Shown here piece after piece: positions 1 to 7,797 of a DNA stretch of 54,380 nucleotides (position 1 is the first letter of the stretch; each line of letters opens with the position of its first letter). The translations under genes were made by a program, and so were the position numbers. The stretch is from Methylobacterium gregans (lineage in GTDB: Bacteria; Pseudomonadota; Alphaproteobacteria; Rhizobiales; Beijerinckiaceae): assembly GCF_022179245.1 (NCBI RefSeq), contig NZ_BPQM01000122.1, positions 1-54,380 of the forward strand, written 5' to 3'. The notes below the pieces were generated by a model. That model saw nothing but the letters and a program-made list of their open reading frames with translations. It was not told the origin of the DNA and searched no databases.

Positions 1-102
1 CGGCGGCGGGGCGGCGCGGCGCGGCAGGTCGGCGGCGAGAGCCGAGCCGGCGGCGGTGACGGCGACGAGCGCGGTGGCGCTCTTGAGCAGGGTCTTCATC
101 AT
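1..102 (-). CDS. Outer-membrane porin-like protein, N-terminal part only
   Basis: The window edge cuts this gene; only the first 34 codons are present. They begin MMKTLLKSATALV and form a textbook signal peptide: two-lysine n-region, hydrophobic core, then a signal peptidase site after GSALA, giving a mature start ADLPRRAAPPP. A mature N-terminus of this kind, with a proline-rich linker, is typical of the Omp25/Omp31-like beta-barrel porins abundant in Methylobacterium and Rhizobiales. A GAGGA Shine-Dalgarno lies about 7 nt before the start. The barrel itself is outside the window, so the family assignment rests on the leader alone. Confidence 0.6.
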   Translation of the reverse strand, partial: MMKTLLKSATALVAVTAAGSALAADLPRRAAPPP

Positions 103-259
103 CTGGTCCTCACACTCGACGCGTGCCGCCGCGCCCTCGCGACAGGTCGGCACTGGGCCTCGATCGTTCAGGGCTCCTTCGGGTTGGCTTGATGCCCTGC
201 CGCGCGCCGACCGCTTGTGACGGCCCCTTGTGGCGCGCTGCCCTTGTTCCCGGGGGATA

Positions 260-293
260 CCTTGACCATAAAACACGCCTCCAATGGTCAAGG
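260..293 (-). promoter_or_regulatory. Perfect 10-bp inverted repeat, candidate operator or promoter
   Basis: CCTTGACCAT (260-269) is repeated perfectly inverted as ATGGTCAAGG (284-293), with a 14-bp centre. On the minus strand the right arm supplies TTGACC, a good -35 hexamer, followed at 15-16 bp spacing by TATGGT, a passable -10. It lies about 160 bp upstream of the porin start and could be its promoter with a built-in operator. The rest of 103-381 shows no gene I can support. Confidence 0.35.
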
Positions 294-381
294 TTCCGTT
301 GCCGACACGTTTTTTTCCGCGACCAGTTTGACAAAGTGTCGCAGCTGTCCGGCCGCTGCTTCCACAGGCCGCGGCTGAGCT

Positions 382-1146
382 TCAGGGAAGCAGCGCGATG
401 GCCGAGATCAGCCGGCCGTAATCCGGCTCGCCGCGATGGGTGGTGCGGCGGAAGCTGTAGAAGCGGTCCGCGTCGGCGTAGGTGCAGAGCCGCAGGGCTG
501 CCGCCTCGCCGATCCCCGCCTCGCCGAGGCGGGCCAGGATGAAGCCCGGCAGGTCGAACTGGGCGTGGTCGGGCCGCTCGGCCGGTGCGAGGAAGCGCTC
601 CATGCCGGGAGCCTCGGCGGTGAAGCGGGCGACGAAATCGGGTCCCACCTCGTAGCTCGGCTGCTCGATGGTCGGCCCCAGCACGGCGACGATGCTGCGG
701 CGCTCGGCCCCGAGGCGCTCCATCGCCGCGACCGTGGCGCCGATGATCCCGCTGAGCGCGCCCTTCCAGCCCGCATGGGCCGCACCGACGACGCCGTTCT
801 CCGGATCCGCGAACAGGATCGGGCCGCAATCGGCGGTGGCGATGCCGAGCGCGAGGCCTGGAATCCGCGTCACCATGGCGTCGGCGCGCGGACGCTCGGC
901 GAACGGCGCCTCCACGGTGACCACCTCGGCGGAATGCACTTGGTAGAGGCTGACGAGGCGATCGGCTGGAACGCCCAGCTGCGCGCACATCCGGGCCCGG
1001 TTCTCGGCCACGCGCTCCGGCACGTCGTTCGAGCCGGTGCCCCCGTTCAGGGAGGCGTAGAGCCCCTCCGAGACGCCGCCCTGCCGGGTGAAGAAGGCGT
1101 GGCGGATGGCGGCGTGCCCGCTCAGTTCCGGCGCTTCGATGACCAT
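382..1146 (-). CDS. pgeF: Peptidoglycan editing factor PgeF (YfiH/DUF152 family)
   Basis: A 254-residue protein of the YfiH/DUF152 family. Members act as purine nucleoside phosphorylase/adenosine deaminase-like or laccase-like enzymes and, as PgeF, keep the wrong amino acid out of peptidoglycan stem peptides. The three conserved metal-binding positions are visible: His in QVHSAEVV, Cys in ATADCGPILF and His in AAHAGWKGAL. FTRQGGVS near the N-terminus is also characteristic. I chose the ATG at 1146 because the 17 extra codons upstream (basic, proline-rich) do not resemble the family and MVIEAPEL starts the conserved fold. It is the last minus-strand gene before the porin and shows no operon link. 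Confidence 0.9.
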   Translation of the reverse strand: MVIEAPELSGHAAIRHAFFTRQGGVSEGLYASLNGGTGSNDVPERVAENRARMCAQLGVPADRLVSLYQVHSAEVVTVEAPFAERPRADAMVTRIPGLALGIATADCGPILFADPENGVVGAAHAGWKGALSGIIGATVAAMERLGAERRSIVAVLGPTIEQPSYEVGPDFVARFTAEAPGMERFLAPAERPDHAQFDLPGFILARLGEAGIGEAAALRLCTYADADRFYSFRRTTHRGEPDYGRLISAIALLP

Positions 1147-1323
1147 GGGCGGGCTTCCCGGCAGGTGTGGGTGTGTGTGGCGACGCGAACGGATCACGCG
1201 CGGTCCGCCTCGATAGCCGAACCGGACGCCCGAGACGACGGTTGATCACGCAGGAACCGCGTGGCCGGAGCCGCATTTCGATGCGGCCGGACCGCCGGGG
1301 TCCGACTTCGGAGGAGGTGGACG

Positions 1324-1524
1324 ATGTCTCAGAGGATCAAGCCCGACCGCCCGATCTGGCCGCCGCTGCCGGAGACCGAGGTCCGCGCCGTGCCGTCGTC
1401 CGGGCCGGCCGAGGCCGCGCGCGCCGCGACACTGCAGGGCGGGAGCGGACCGGGGGCGGCCGGACCGCAGGCGCAGCGGGTGGCGACCGCCACGGTGGAA
1501 GCCTTCGGGTCGCTCGCCGGCTAG
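1324..1524 (+). CDS. Small hypothetical protein
   Basis: A 66-codon plus-strand frame starting MSQRIKPDRPIW, preceded by a strong GGAGGAGG Shine-Dalgarno 6 nt before the ATG. The product is alanine-, proline- and glycine-rich with no membrane segment or recognisable domain. Its stop codon overlaps the stop of the convergent MidA-type gene by 4 bp. The ribosome binding site argues for translation; the low-complexity composition leaves open a chance frame in GC-rich DNA. Confidence 0.4.
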   Translation: MSQRIKPDRPIWPPLPETEVRAVPSSGPAEAARAATLQGGSGPGAAGPQAQRVATATVEAFGSLAG

Positions 1525-2618
1525 CGTGCCGAGGCCCTCGCCCCGGCTTCCGGTGCCGGGAGGGCCGGCAAGGAACCGAGGCGCGGGTCGGCCAGAGCCA
1601 GCACCTTGAACAGGCTCCCCATGCCGCGCTCGGCCGGATCGGTCAGGCGCTCCGCGGCGGCGTCGATCGCCCGGGCCTGATCCGCGCCGGCCCGGGCCTT
1701 CAGCCGCTCGGCGCGCGCGGCCAGCCCCATCGCCAGCAGGAAATCGCGCTGCGTCGCGGGCCCGTGCACCGCGGCACCCTCGGCCGCGGCGGCCCGGGCG
1801 AGTGCGGCGAAATCGACATGGACCGTGAGGTCGGCCTCGCCCGGGGCCGCCAGCGGGTCGGCGAAGGCGTGGCCGGCGAGCGCCTGGAGCGTGTCGCCGA
1901 AGCCCGGCCGGACATGGCCGTAATCGATCGCCAGCAGGGCACCGCCCCCCGTGCCGAGACGCCGGCTCACGGCGCGGACGAGGTCGAGCCCCGCGCTCGG
2001 CAGGGTCATCAGCGCGCCCTCCGGGGCCTCGGCCTCGATTTCCGGCAGTGTGTCCGGCGCCAGGCCGAAGGCGAGACGGCCCTCGACCAGCCCGACGACC
2101 CGTTCGCACCAGCCGCGCCCGGTCCGCTGGAACTGGCGCACCGGCAGGCAGTCGAGGAACTCGTTGGCGAGCACGATCATCGGCCCGGCCGGCAGGGTGT
2201 CGATCCCGCCGTGCCAGACGGCGCCGGTCCCGGCGAGCCGCGCCTCCTGGGCCGCCCGCAGCACCGGGCTCGTCTCGACGAGATGCACCGCGGGGCGCGC
2301 GCCCGGCGCCGCAGCCCGGAGCGCCCGGAGCGCGTCGGCCATCAGGGTGCCGCGGCCGGGACCGAGCTCGACCAGGGCGAGATCCTCCGGCGCGCCCATC
2401 TGCTGCCGGACCAGCGCGACCCAGACGCCGATCAGCTCGCCGAACATCTGGCTGATCTCGGGCGCCGTGGTGAAGTCGCCCCGGACGCCCAACGGGTCGC
2501 GGGTCCGGTAGTAACCGTGCACCGGGTGGCCGAGGCAGAGCGCCATGTAGCGGTCGATGCCGATCGGCCCGGTCTGCCGGATCAGCGCGGCGATCTCCGC
2601 GCCCAGCGGCGTGCTCAC
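1521..2618 (-). CDS. Class I SAM-dependent methyltransferase, MidA/NDUFAF7 family
   Basis: A 365-residue protein of the COG1565 (DUF185) family. The mitochondrial homologue NDUFAF7/MidA methylates an arginine of a complex I subunit; the bacterial target is not established. Visible marks are the family N-terminal signature (GHPVHGYYRTRDPLG, then GDFTTAPEISQMFGE) and the SAM-binding motif ELGPGRGTLM. The start is a GTG that overlaps the lgt stop as GTGA, so translation is probably coupled to lgt. This lgt-methyltransferase pairing is common in alphaproteobacteria. Confidence 0.85.
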   Translation of the reverse strand: MSTPLGAEIAALIRQTGPIGIDRYMALCLGHPVHGYYRTRDPLGVRGDFTTAPEISQMFGELIGVWVALVRQQMGAPEDLALVELGPGRGTLMADALRALRAAAPGARPAVHLVETSPVLRAAQEARLAGTGAVWHGGIDTLPAGPMIVLANEFLDCLPVRQFQRTGRGWCERVVGLVEGRLAFGLAPDTLPEIEAEAPEGALMTLPSAGLDLVRAVSRRLGTGGGALLAIDYGHVRPGFGDTLQALAGHAFADPLAAPGEADLTVHVDFAALARAAAAEGAAVHGPATQRDFLLAMGLAARAERLKARAGADQARAIDAAAERLTDPAERGMGSLFKVLALADPRLGSLPALPAPEAGARASAR

Positions 2619-3511
2619 GCCTCCAGCGCCCGGTCGGCGATCGCGGGCGCCTCGACGGGGTGGCGCGGGCGGGTCCAGCCCCGGGCGGCGAGCACGATGT
2701 AGGCAAGGCCGACCAGCGCCATCGGCACGCAGAGCAGCATCCCCATGGTGATGCCGCCGCCGAGCGGCCCGAGATTGTCACCGAACAGGAAGCCGAGCTG
2801 CCGGTCGGGCTCGCGGAAGAACTCGCAAGCGGTGCGGGCGAGCGCGTAGCCCAGCACGAAGATGCCGCCGAGGAGCCCCGGCCGGCGGAAGCCGAAGCGG
2901 CGCACCGCGAGCGCCATCACGATGAAGAGGAGCAGGCCCTCGGTCGCCGCCTCGTAGAGCTGGCTCGGGTGCCGGGGCAGGGGGCCGCCCGTGGGGAAGA
3001 CGACCGCGTAGGCGAAATCGGGCGCGACCCGGCCCCAGAGCTCGCCGTTCACGAAATTGGCGATGCGGCCGAAGAACAGGCCGATCGGCACCACGACCGC
3101 GCCTATGTCGAGCAGGTTGTAGCCGTTGAGCTTGCGCACCCGGGCGAAGAGCAGGAAGGCCAGGATGGCGCCCAGGAAGCCGCCGTGGAACGACATGCCG
3201 CCGTTGCGGATGGCGAAGATCTCGACCGGGTCCGAGAGGTAGAGCGGCAGGTTGTAGAACAGCACGTAGCCGATGCGGCCGCCGAGCACGACGCCGAGCG
3301 CCACCCAGACCACGAGGTCGTCGATGTCGGCGACGCTCGGGCGCCGCACCACGCCCCAGAGGGAATCGGCCATGACGAGGCGGCGGGCGTAGTACCAGCC
3401 CCCGATCAGCCCGGCGATGTAGGCGAGGGCGTACCACTTGATGGTGATCGGCCCGATGGCGAGGGCAACCGGGTCGATCGCCGGAAAGGGCAGGGCGAGG
3501 AGCGGCGGCAT
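2615..3511 (-). CDS. lgt: Prolipoprotein diacylglyceryl transferase
   Basis: Lgt transfers the diacylglyceryl group of phosphatidylglycerol to the lipobox cysteine of prolipoproteins in the inner membrane, the first step of lipoprotein maturation. The 298-residue product has the usual seven hydrophobic segments and the family motifs: HGGFLGA (essential His), FGRIANFVNGELWGR (Lgt signature with the essential Arg) and RHPSQLYEA. Length is normal. It overlaps the downstream methyltransferase gene by 4 bp. The 108-bp gap to the YbaB gene upstream probably holds its promoter. Confidence 0.96.
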   Translation of the reverse strand: MPPLLALPFPAIDPVALAIGPITIKWYALAYIAGLIGGWYYARRLVMADSLWGVVRRPSVADIDDLVVWVALGVVLGGRIGYVLFYNLPLYLSDPVEIFAIRNGGMSFHGGFLGAILAFLLFARVRKLNGYNLLDIGAVVVPIGLFFGRIANFVNGELWGRVAPDFAYAVVFPTGGPLPRHPSQLYEAATEGLLLFIVMALAVRRFGFRRPGLLGGIFVLGYALARTACEFFREPDRQLGFLFGDNLGPLGGGITMGMLLCVPMALVGLAYIVLAARGWTRPRHPVEAPAIADRALEA

Positions 3512-3619
3512 CGGCGCGCTTTCGGCTGTGTCGGAAGCGCGGGCTGTGGACCCGCGGGCGGCGCAGCGTCAAGCCACCGAGACCCCACGGTGCCGTGTGG
3601 GCGGGGTCCGGCCCGCTCC

Positions 3620-3943
3620 CTAGAACGGCAGCTTCATGCCCGGCGGCAGGGGCAGGCCCTTGGTCAGCTCGGCCATGCGCTCCTGCGCCACCTGCTCGGC
3701 CTTGCCGCGGGCGTCGTTGATCGCCGCGACGACGAGATCCTCCAGGATCTCGCGCTCGTCGGCGACTATCAGGCTCGCGTCGATCTGCACCGCCTTGGCC
3801 TGGCCCTTGGCGGTCATCGTGACCCGCACGGCGTCGCCGCCGGCAGCCCCCGTGACCTCGACGGCGTCGAGCTCGGATTGCAGGTTGGCCATCTTCTCCT
3901 GCATGGCCTGAGCCTGCTTCATGATGCCCATGAGGTCGCGCAT
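3620..3943 (-). CDS. ybaB: YbaB/EbfC family nucleoid-associated protein
   Basis: A 107-residue protein starting MRDLMGIMKQAQAMQEKM, the characteristic N-terminal helix of the YbaB/EbfC family. These small dimeric proteins bind DNA and associate with the nucleoid. The family hallmark MTAKGQAKAVQIDASL is present in the central strands and the C-terminus ends in a short PPGMKLPF tail. It lies 58 bp downstream of dnaX on the same strand. dnaX-ybaB is a conserved pair, often continued by recR, which is absent here. The two are probably co-transcribed. Confidence 0.93.
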   Translation of the reverse strand: MRDLMGIMKQAQAMQEKMANLQSELDAVEVTGAAGGDAVRVTMTAKGQAKAVQIDASLIVADEREILEDLVVAAINDARGKAEQVAQERMAELTKGLPLPPGMKLPF

Positions 3944-4001
3944 GCGGCTCGTCCCGTCTTGTCTGTGATGGCTCGGATGTAAGGCGCTGCCCCGCGCGGC
4001 G

Positions 4002-5864
4002 CTACGCCTCGTCGTCGCCTTCCGCCTCGGCGGCGTCGGCCTCGCCCAGGATCTCGGCCTCGGCGGTGGCCGCGCCCTCGGGCGCGAGGTCGCGCACGTC
4101 CACGATCTGCGCGCCGGGGAAGCGGGCCATCACCTCGCGCACCAGCGGGTGGGCGGCGGCGCTCTCGCGGCGGCTCGCATCCGCCGCGCGGCTCTGCTGG
4201 TCGAGGGTGGAAGCGCCGTCCTCGCGCACGGCTTCCACCACCCAGCGCTGCCCGGTCCAGGCCTCGATCGCCCGGGCGAGATCGACGGCGAGCGTCCTGC
4301 GCCCGCCCTCGGCGAGGCGGAACGCGATGTGGCCGGTCTCGAAGCGCACGAGGTGGACGTCGCGCTCCAGCGCGGCCTTCAGCAGGATGTCGCGGCGCTC
4401 GCCGGCGAGCGCGACCACGTCCTCGAAGCGGGCGAGGCGGGGCGGGGCCGGCTCCGTGGCGACCGCGCGCACCGGGGACGGCGCGGGCTCGGGCGCCGGC
4501 ACCAGCGGCTGGCGGACCGGGGCGACCCCGCCGCCCATCGCCGCGCGGGCCGGGGGGTCGGGCCTCGGCTCAGCGCTGAGGGTGGGGGCAGGGGGCAGCG
4601 CCGGACGCGCGGCCGGCGCCTCGCCGCCGCCAGCGAGCGCCTCGGCGCGGAGCTGGCGCAGGGCCTCGTCCGGGGTCGGCAGGTCGGCCGCGTAGGCGAG
4701 GCGCACCAGTGCCATCTCGGCCGCGGCGAGCGGGCGGGGCGCGGCCTGCACCTCGGGGAGCGCCTTGAGCAGGATCTGCCACGCCCGCGAGAGCGCCCGC
4801 ACCGAGAGCTTCTCCGCGAAGGCCGTCCCGCGGCCGCGCTCGACCTCGCTCAGGGTCGGGTCGGCGGCGGCCGCCTCCGGCACGAGCTTCAGGCGGGTGA
4901 CGAGATGGGTGAAGCCGGCGAGATCCGAGAGCACCACCGCCGGGTCGGCGCCGGACTCGTACTGCGCGCGCAATTCCCCGAAGGCCGCCGGCACGTCGCC
5001 GCGCATCGCCGCCTCGAACAGGTCGACGATGCGGCCCCGGTCGGCCAGCCCCAGCATGTCGCGCACGCTCTGGGCCGAGACGGTGCCGGCGCCGTGCGCG
5101 ATGGCCTGGTCGAGCAGCGAGAGCGCGTCGCGCACCGAGCCCTCGGCGGCGCGCACCAGGGCGGCGAGCGCCTCGTCCTCGACGCCGACGCCCTCGGCGG
5201 CGCAGATCTTCTTGAGATGGGCGGAGAGCACGTCCGCCTCGACCCGGCGCAGGTCGAAGCGCTGGCAGCGCGACAGGATCGTGACCGGGACCTTGCGGAT
5301 CTCGGTCGTGGCGAACACGAACTTGGCGTGGGGCGGCGGCTCCTCCAGGGTCTTCAGGAAGGCGTTGAAGGCCTTCTCCGAGAGCATGTGGACCTCGTCC
5401 ACGATGTAGACCTTGTAGCGGGCCGACACGGGCGCGTAGCGGATGCCGTCAATGATGCCGCGCACGTCGTCGATGCCCGTGTGCGAGGCGGCGTCCATCT
5501 CCAGCACGTCCATGTGCCGGGATTCCATGATGGCCTGACAGTGGGTGCCGAGTTCCGGCATCGTCACGGTGGGGCCGGTATCGGGCGCGCCCGCGCGGAG
5601 GTAGTTCAGGCCGCGGGCCAGGATGCGGGCCGTGGTGGTCTTGCCGACGCCGCGCACGCCGGTCAGCATCCAGGCCTGCGGGATGCGGCCGGCCGCGAAG
5701 GCGTTGCCCAGCGTGCGCACCATGGCGCCCTGGCCGATCAGGTCGTCGAAGTTCTGGGGGCGGTACTTGCGGGCGAGCACCCGGTAGGGCGCCGCCGCCG
5801 CGGGGGCGGCCGGAAATCCGGGGAGCCCCGGCTCGTCGTCAGGGGTGCCCGTGCGCGCGTCCAT
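4002..5864 (-). CDS. dnaX: DNA polymerase III subunit gamma/tau
   Basis: A 620-residue clamp-loader ATPase subunit. The AAA+ core is intact: Walker A GVRGVGKTT, Walker B DEVHMLS, sensor 1 FATTEIRKVPVTILSRC with the SRC arginine finger, and DALSLLDQAIAHG. A long alanine/proline-rich linker (about residues 400-480) leads to a C-terminal tau domain, so full-length tau is probably the only product; I saw no slippery sequence. The four-cysteine zinc module of the E. coli protein is largely missing: the segment before HCQAIMESRHMD keeps only the last Cys. I believe this is normal for Rhizobiales. The SRP RNA gene lies just upstream. Confidence 0.96.
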   Translation of the reverse strand: MDARTGTPDDEPGLPGFPAAPAAAAPYRVLARKYRPQNFDDLIGQGAMVRTLGNAFAAGRIPQAWMLTGVRGVGKTTTARILARGLNYLRAGAPDTGPTVTMPELGTHCQAIMESRHMDVLEMDAASHTGIDDVRGIIDGIRYAPVSARYKVYIVDEVHMLSEKAFNAFLKTLEEPPPHAKFVFATTEIRKVPVTILSRCQRFDLRRVEADVLSAHLKKICAAEGVGVEDEALAALVRAAEGSVRDALSLLDQAIAHGAGTVSAQSVRDMLGLADRGRIVDLFEAAMRGDVPAAFGELRAQYESGADPAVVLSDLAGFTHLVTRLKLVPEAAAADPTLSEVERGRGTAFAEKLSVRALSRAWQILLKALPEVQAAPRPLAAAEMALVRLAYAADLPTPDEALRQLRAEALAGGGEAPAARPALPPAPTLSAEPRPDPPARAAMGGGVAPVRQPLVPAPEPAPSPVRAVATEPAPPRLARFEDVVALAGERRDILLKAALERDVHLVRFETGHIAFRLAEGGRRTLAVDLARAIEAWTGQRWVVEAVREDGASTLDQQSRAADASRRESAAAHPLVREVMARFPGAQIVDVRDLAPEGAATAEAEILGEADAAEAEGDDEA

Positions 5865-5948
5865 GCGACCATCTGGGGAGGCGCCGGGCGACCGCTTCCG
5901 ACCGCGCGGGTCGCTGCGGTCCGCGATGCGCGGTGCATCGGAAAAGGG

Positions 5949-6043
5949 TGGGAGGCTGGACGAAGACCCGCTCGGGCTCGTTAGGGCTGCTTCCTTCCGG
6001 ACCTGACCCGGTTGGCGAGTGATACGTCCCTCACCAACCCCCC
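5949..6043 (-). ncRNA. ffs: Bacterial small SRP RNA (4.5S)
   Basis: The minus strand carries the invariant SRP domain IV core: GGTCAGGTCCGGAAGGAAG followed by CAGCC, covering about 5985-6010. The outer arms GGGGGGTTGG (from 6043) and CCAGCCTCCC (near 5950) pair to close the long hairpin, giving an RNA of about 95 nt, normal for this class. It binds Ffh to target membrane proteins co-translationally. Its place directly upstream of dnaX is conserved in many bacteria. The 3' end is set by pairing and could be off by several bases. Confidence 0.93.
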
Positions 6044-6049
6044 GCCGCC

Positions 6050-6078
6050 TATATGGCCGGACGGTTCGCCGGATGCAA
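6050..6078 (-). promoter_or_regulatory. Sigma-70 type promoter of the SRP RNA gene
   Basis: Reading the minus strand, TTGCAT (6078-6073) is separated by exactly 17 bp from CATATA (6055-6050). The first predicted RNA base, G at 6043, lies 7 nt past the -10 element. Spacing and position fit a constitutive housekeeping promoter for ffs. Confidence 0.7.
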
Positions 6079-6271
6079 GCCGGGCGCGGTTAAGCCGGCG
6101 CGTGGGGGCGGCCGTGCTGCAACGGAGCGACGGCCGGGGAAATGGCGATGCGGATCGCCCGGGGCGGGCTGACCACCCGTCTGCAGGGCCTGCGCCCCCT
6201 GAACGAGGGGACGCCGGCCACCGGTGCCTTTCTGCGCGCGGATCTCAGCACGGGTCTCAGCGCGCGCCAGG

Positions 6272-6529
6272 TCACTCGGCCTTGCGCTTCACGATGGCGA
6301 GGCTCTGCGGGTCGAGTTTGAGGTCGAACTTCTTGCCGGCGGCGTCGATCGCGTCGTCCACCTCGATCATGCCGTCGTCCAGCTCGATCTCGTCCCACTT
6401 GGTGAAGCCCTCCTGCCGCAGCATGGCCTCGACCTTGGCCTGCTGGTCGGGCGGCAGCTTCTGATCGGCGTGCGCCAGGGTGCCGAGGCCGAGCGAGAGG
6501 ACGGCGGCGAGGATGAGGGTCTGGCGCAT
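6272..6529 (-). CDS. Secreted PepSY-like domain protein
   Basis: An 85-residue protein with a clear signal peptide (MRQTLILAAVLSLGLGTLAHA, cleavage before DQK). The mature part has a PepSY-type fold pattern: a helix with KVEAMLRQEGFTKWDEI, then acidic strands (ELDDGMIEVDDA) and a C-terminal DLKLDPQSLAIVKRK. Small periplasmic PepSY proteins are common in Methylobacterium; their role is not established. I chose the ATG at 6529 because a GGAGAT ribosome site precedes it and the signal peptide starts there. The much longer open frame upstream is an antisense shadow of comM. Confidence 0.8.
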   Translation of the reverse strand: MRQTLILAAVLSLGLGTLAHADQKLPPDQQAKVEAMLRQEGFTKWDEIELDDGMIEVDDAIDAAGKKFDLKLDPQSLAIVKRKAE

Positions 6530-6706
6530 GCGATCATCTCCTGACGTGTGGTTAGAGTGCGGAACCCGCTCCGGTTGTGCGGGTCCGGGTGCAATGAACG
6601 GATCGGCGGCCCGCCTGTTCCTGAGCCGGCTCATCAGATCGCACGGCAGATTGTCAGGGCTGACGCCCACGCTTAGGTTTATCCTCCCGGTCTGAGGATC
6701 TTCCGC

Positions 6707-7552
6707 ATGGTCACCCGCGTCGCCACCGTCGCCTTCGAGGGGATCGAGGCGCGCGCCGTCGACGTGCAGGTGCAGATCATCCCGGGCTCCGTGCAGTTCG
6801 CCGTGGTCGGCCTGCCCGACAAGGCGGTGGCCGAGTCGCGGGAGCGGGTGCGGGGCGCGCTGATCGCCTCCGGGCTGGCCCTGCCGGCCAAGCGGATCAC
6901 CGTCAACCTCGCGCCCGCCGACCTGCCGAAGGAGGGCTCGCACTACGACCTGCCGATCGCGCTGGGCGTGATGGCGGCGATCGGCGCGATCCCGGCCGAC
7001 GCGCTGGGCGGCTACTGCGTGCTCGGCGAGCTCGCCCTCGACGGCACGATCACGGCGGTGAACGGGGTGCTGCCGGCCGCGATCGCGGCGGGGGCCCGCG
7101 GCCTCGGGCTGATCTGCCCCGCCCCCTGCGGGCCGGAAGCCGCCTGGGCGGGCGGCGACCTCGACGTGCTGGCGCCCCGCTCGCTGATCCAGCTCGCCAA
7201 CCACTTCAAGGGCAGTCAGGTCATGGCCCGGCCGGAGCCCGCGGTCGCGGCCTCCGCCGGACCGCTGCCGGACCTGCGCGACATCAAGGGCCAGGAGGGC
7301 GCCAAGCGCGCGCTGGAGATCGCGGCGAGCGGCGGCCACAACCTCCTGATGAACGGGCCGCCCGGGGCCGGCAAGTCGATGCTGGCGGCGCGCCTGCCCT
7401 CGATCCTGCCGCCGCTCACCCCGCGGGAACTCCTCGACATCTCGATGATCCAGTCGGTGGCCGGCGAGCTGCGCGGCGGCGCCCTCTCGACCCGGCGCCC
7501 GTTCCGCCAGCCGCACCACTCGGCCTCGATGGCGGCGCTGGTCGGCGGGGGC
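6707..7552 (+). pseudogene. comM: comM 5' part, interrupted by a Tn7-like transposon
   Basis: Codons 1-282 of ComM/YifB, an Mg-chelatase-type AAA+ protein that in other bacteria promotes branch migration of incoming DNA during natural transformation. Visible are the N-terminal Lon-like domain (VVGLPDKAVAESRERVRGAL, NLAPADLPKEG, the LGELALDG box), Walker A GPPGAGKS near residue 217, and RPFRQPHHSAS. The frame is cut after ALVGGG. In the interrupted state it reads 11 further codons into the transposon and stops at 7583-7585. The remaining 229 codons are at 42265-42954. Joining the two restores LVGGG-LGARPGE without a frameshift, a typical ComM sequence, so the gene was intact before insertion. 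Walker A and Walker B are now on separate fragments, so no function is expected. Confidence 0.95.
7548..7552. repeat. 5-bp target site duplication, left copy
   Basis: GGGGC directly before the first transposon base (7553) is repeated directly after the last one (42260-42264). Five base pairs is the duplication length of Tn7-family transposition. Confidence 0.93.
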
Positions 7553-7600
7553 TGTCACTTCCAGCAAACGCTGCGACTGATCTAAAAACTCTGCGACTGG
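7553..7600 (+). repeat. Left transposon end with TIR and two TnsB-type sites
   Basis: The terminal inverted repeat occupies 7553-7574. CTGCGACTG occurs at 7571-7579 and again at 7591-7599, 20 bp apart, which is two helical turns. Read on the minus strand the second is CCAGTCGCAGAGTTTT, matching the 17-bp repeats of the right end (ATCCRGTCGCGGAATTT). These are the expected TnsB-binding sites. The rest of 7601-7797 shows no gene. Confidence 0.85.
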
Positions 7601-7797
7601 CCAAGCTGCCTCGGGCGCTTGTGCGCCATTCCGCCGCACCTTATCCACAAAGGCCTTAGTGATCCCCGGTCCTCCGCTCACGTCGCCGCTAAGCGTCCGC
7701 AGCGCCCGTCAATTCCACGGGATTTTAAGCACCCTTCGTCAACCCTGCGGCACCAACTCGTGCCGTGGGTCTCCGTGTGGCGTCGCGCTCGTTCAAG

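Noticed and set aside
1167..2781. Two 511-codon frames on opposite strands across the MidA-type gene
   Set aside because: Antisense and alternate-frame shadows of high-GC coding DNA; Arg/Gly/Pro-rich with no domain, while the 1521-2618 frame matches a known family.
4149..5984. Plus-strand 611-codon frame opposite dnaX
   Set aside because: Shadow of dnaX; His/Arg/Gly-rich composition and no motifs.
6530..7681. N-terminal extension of the PepSY-like frame to 469 codons
   Set aside because: It is antisense to comM and would put the signal peptide in the middle of the protein.
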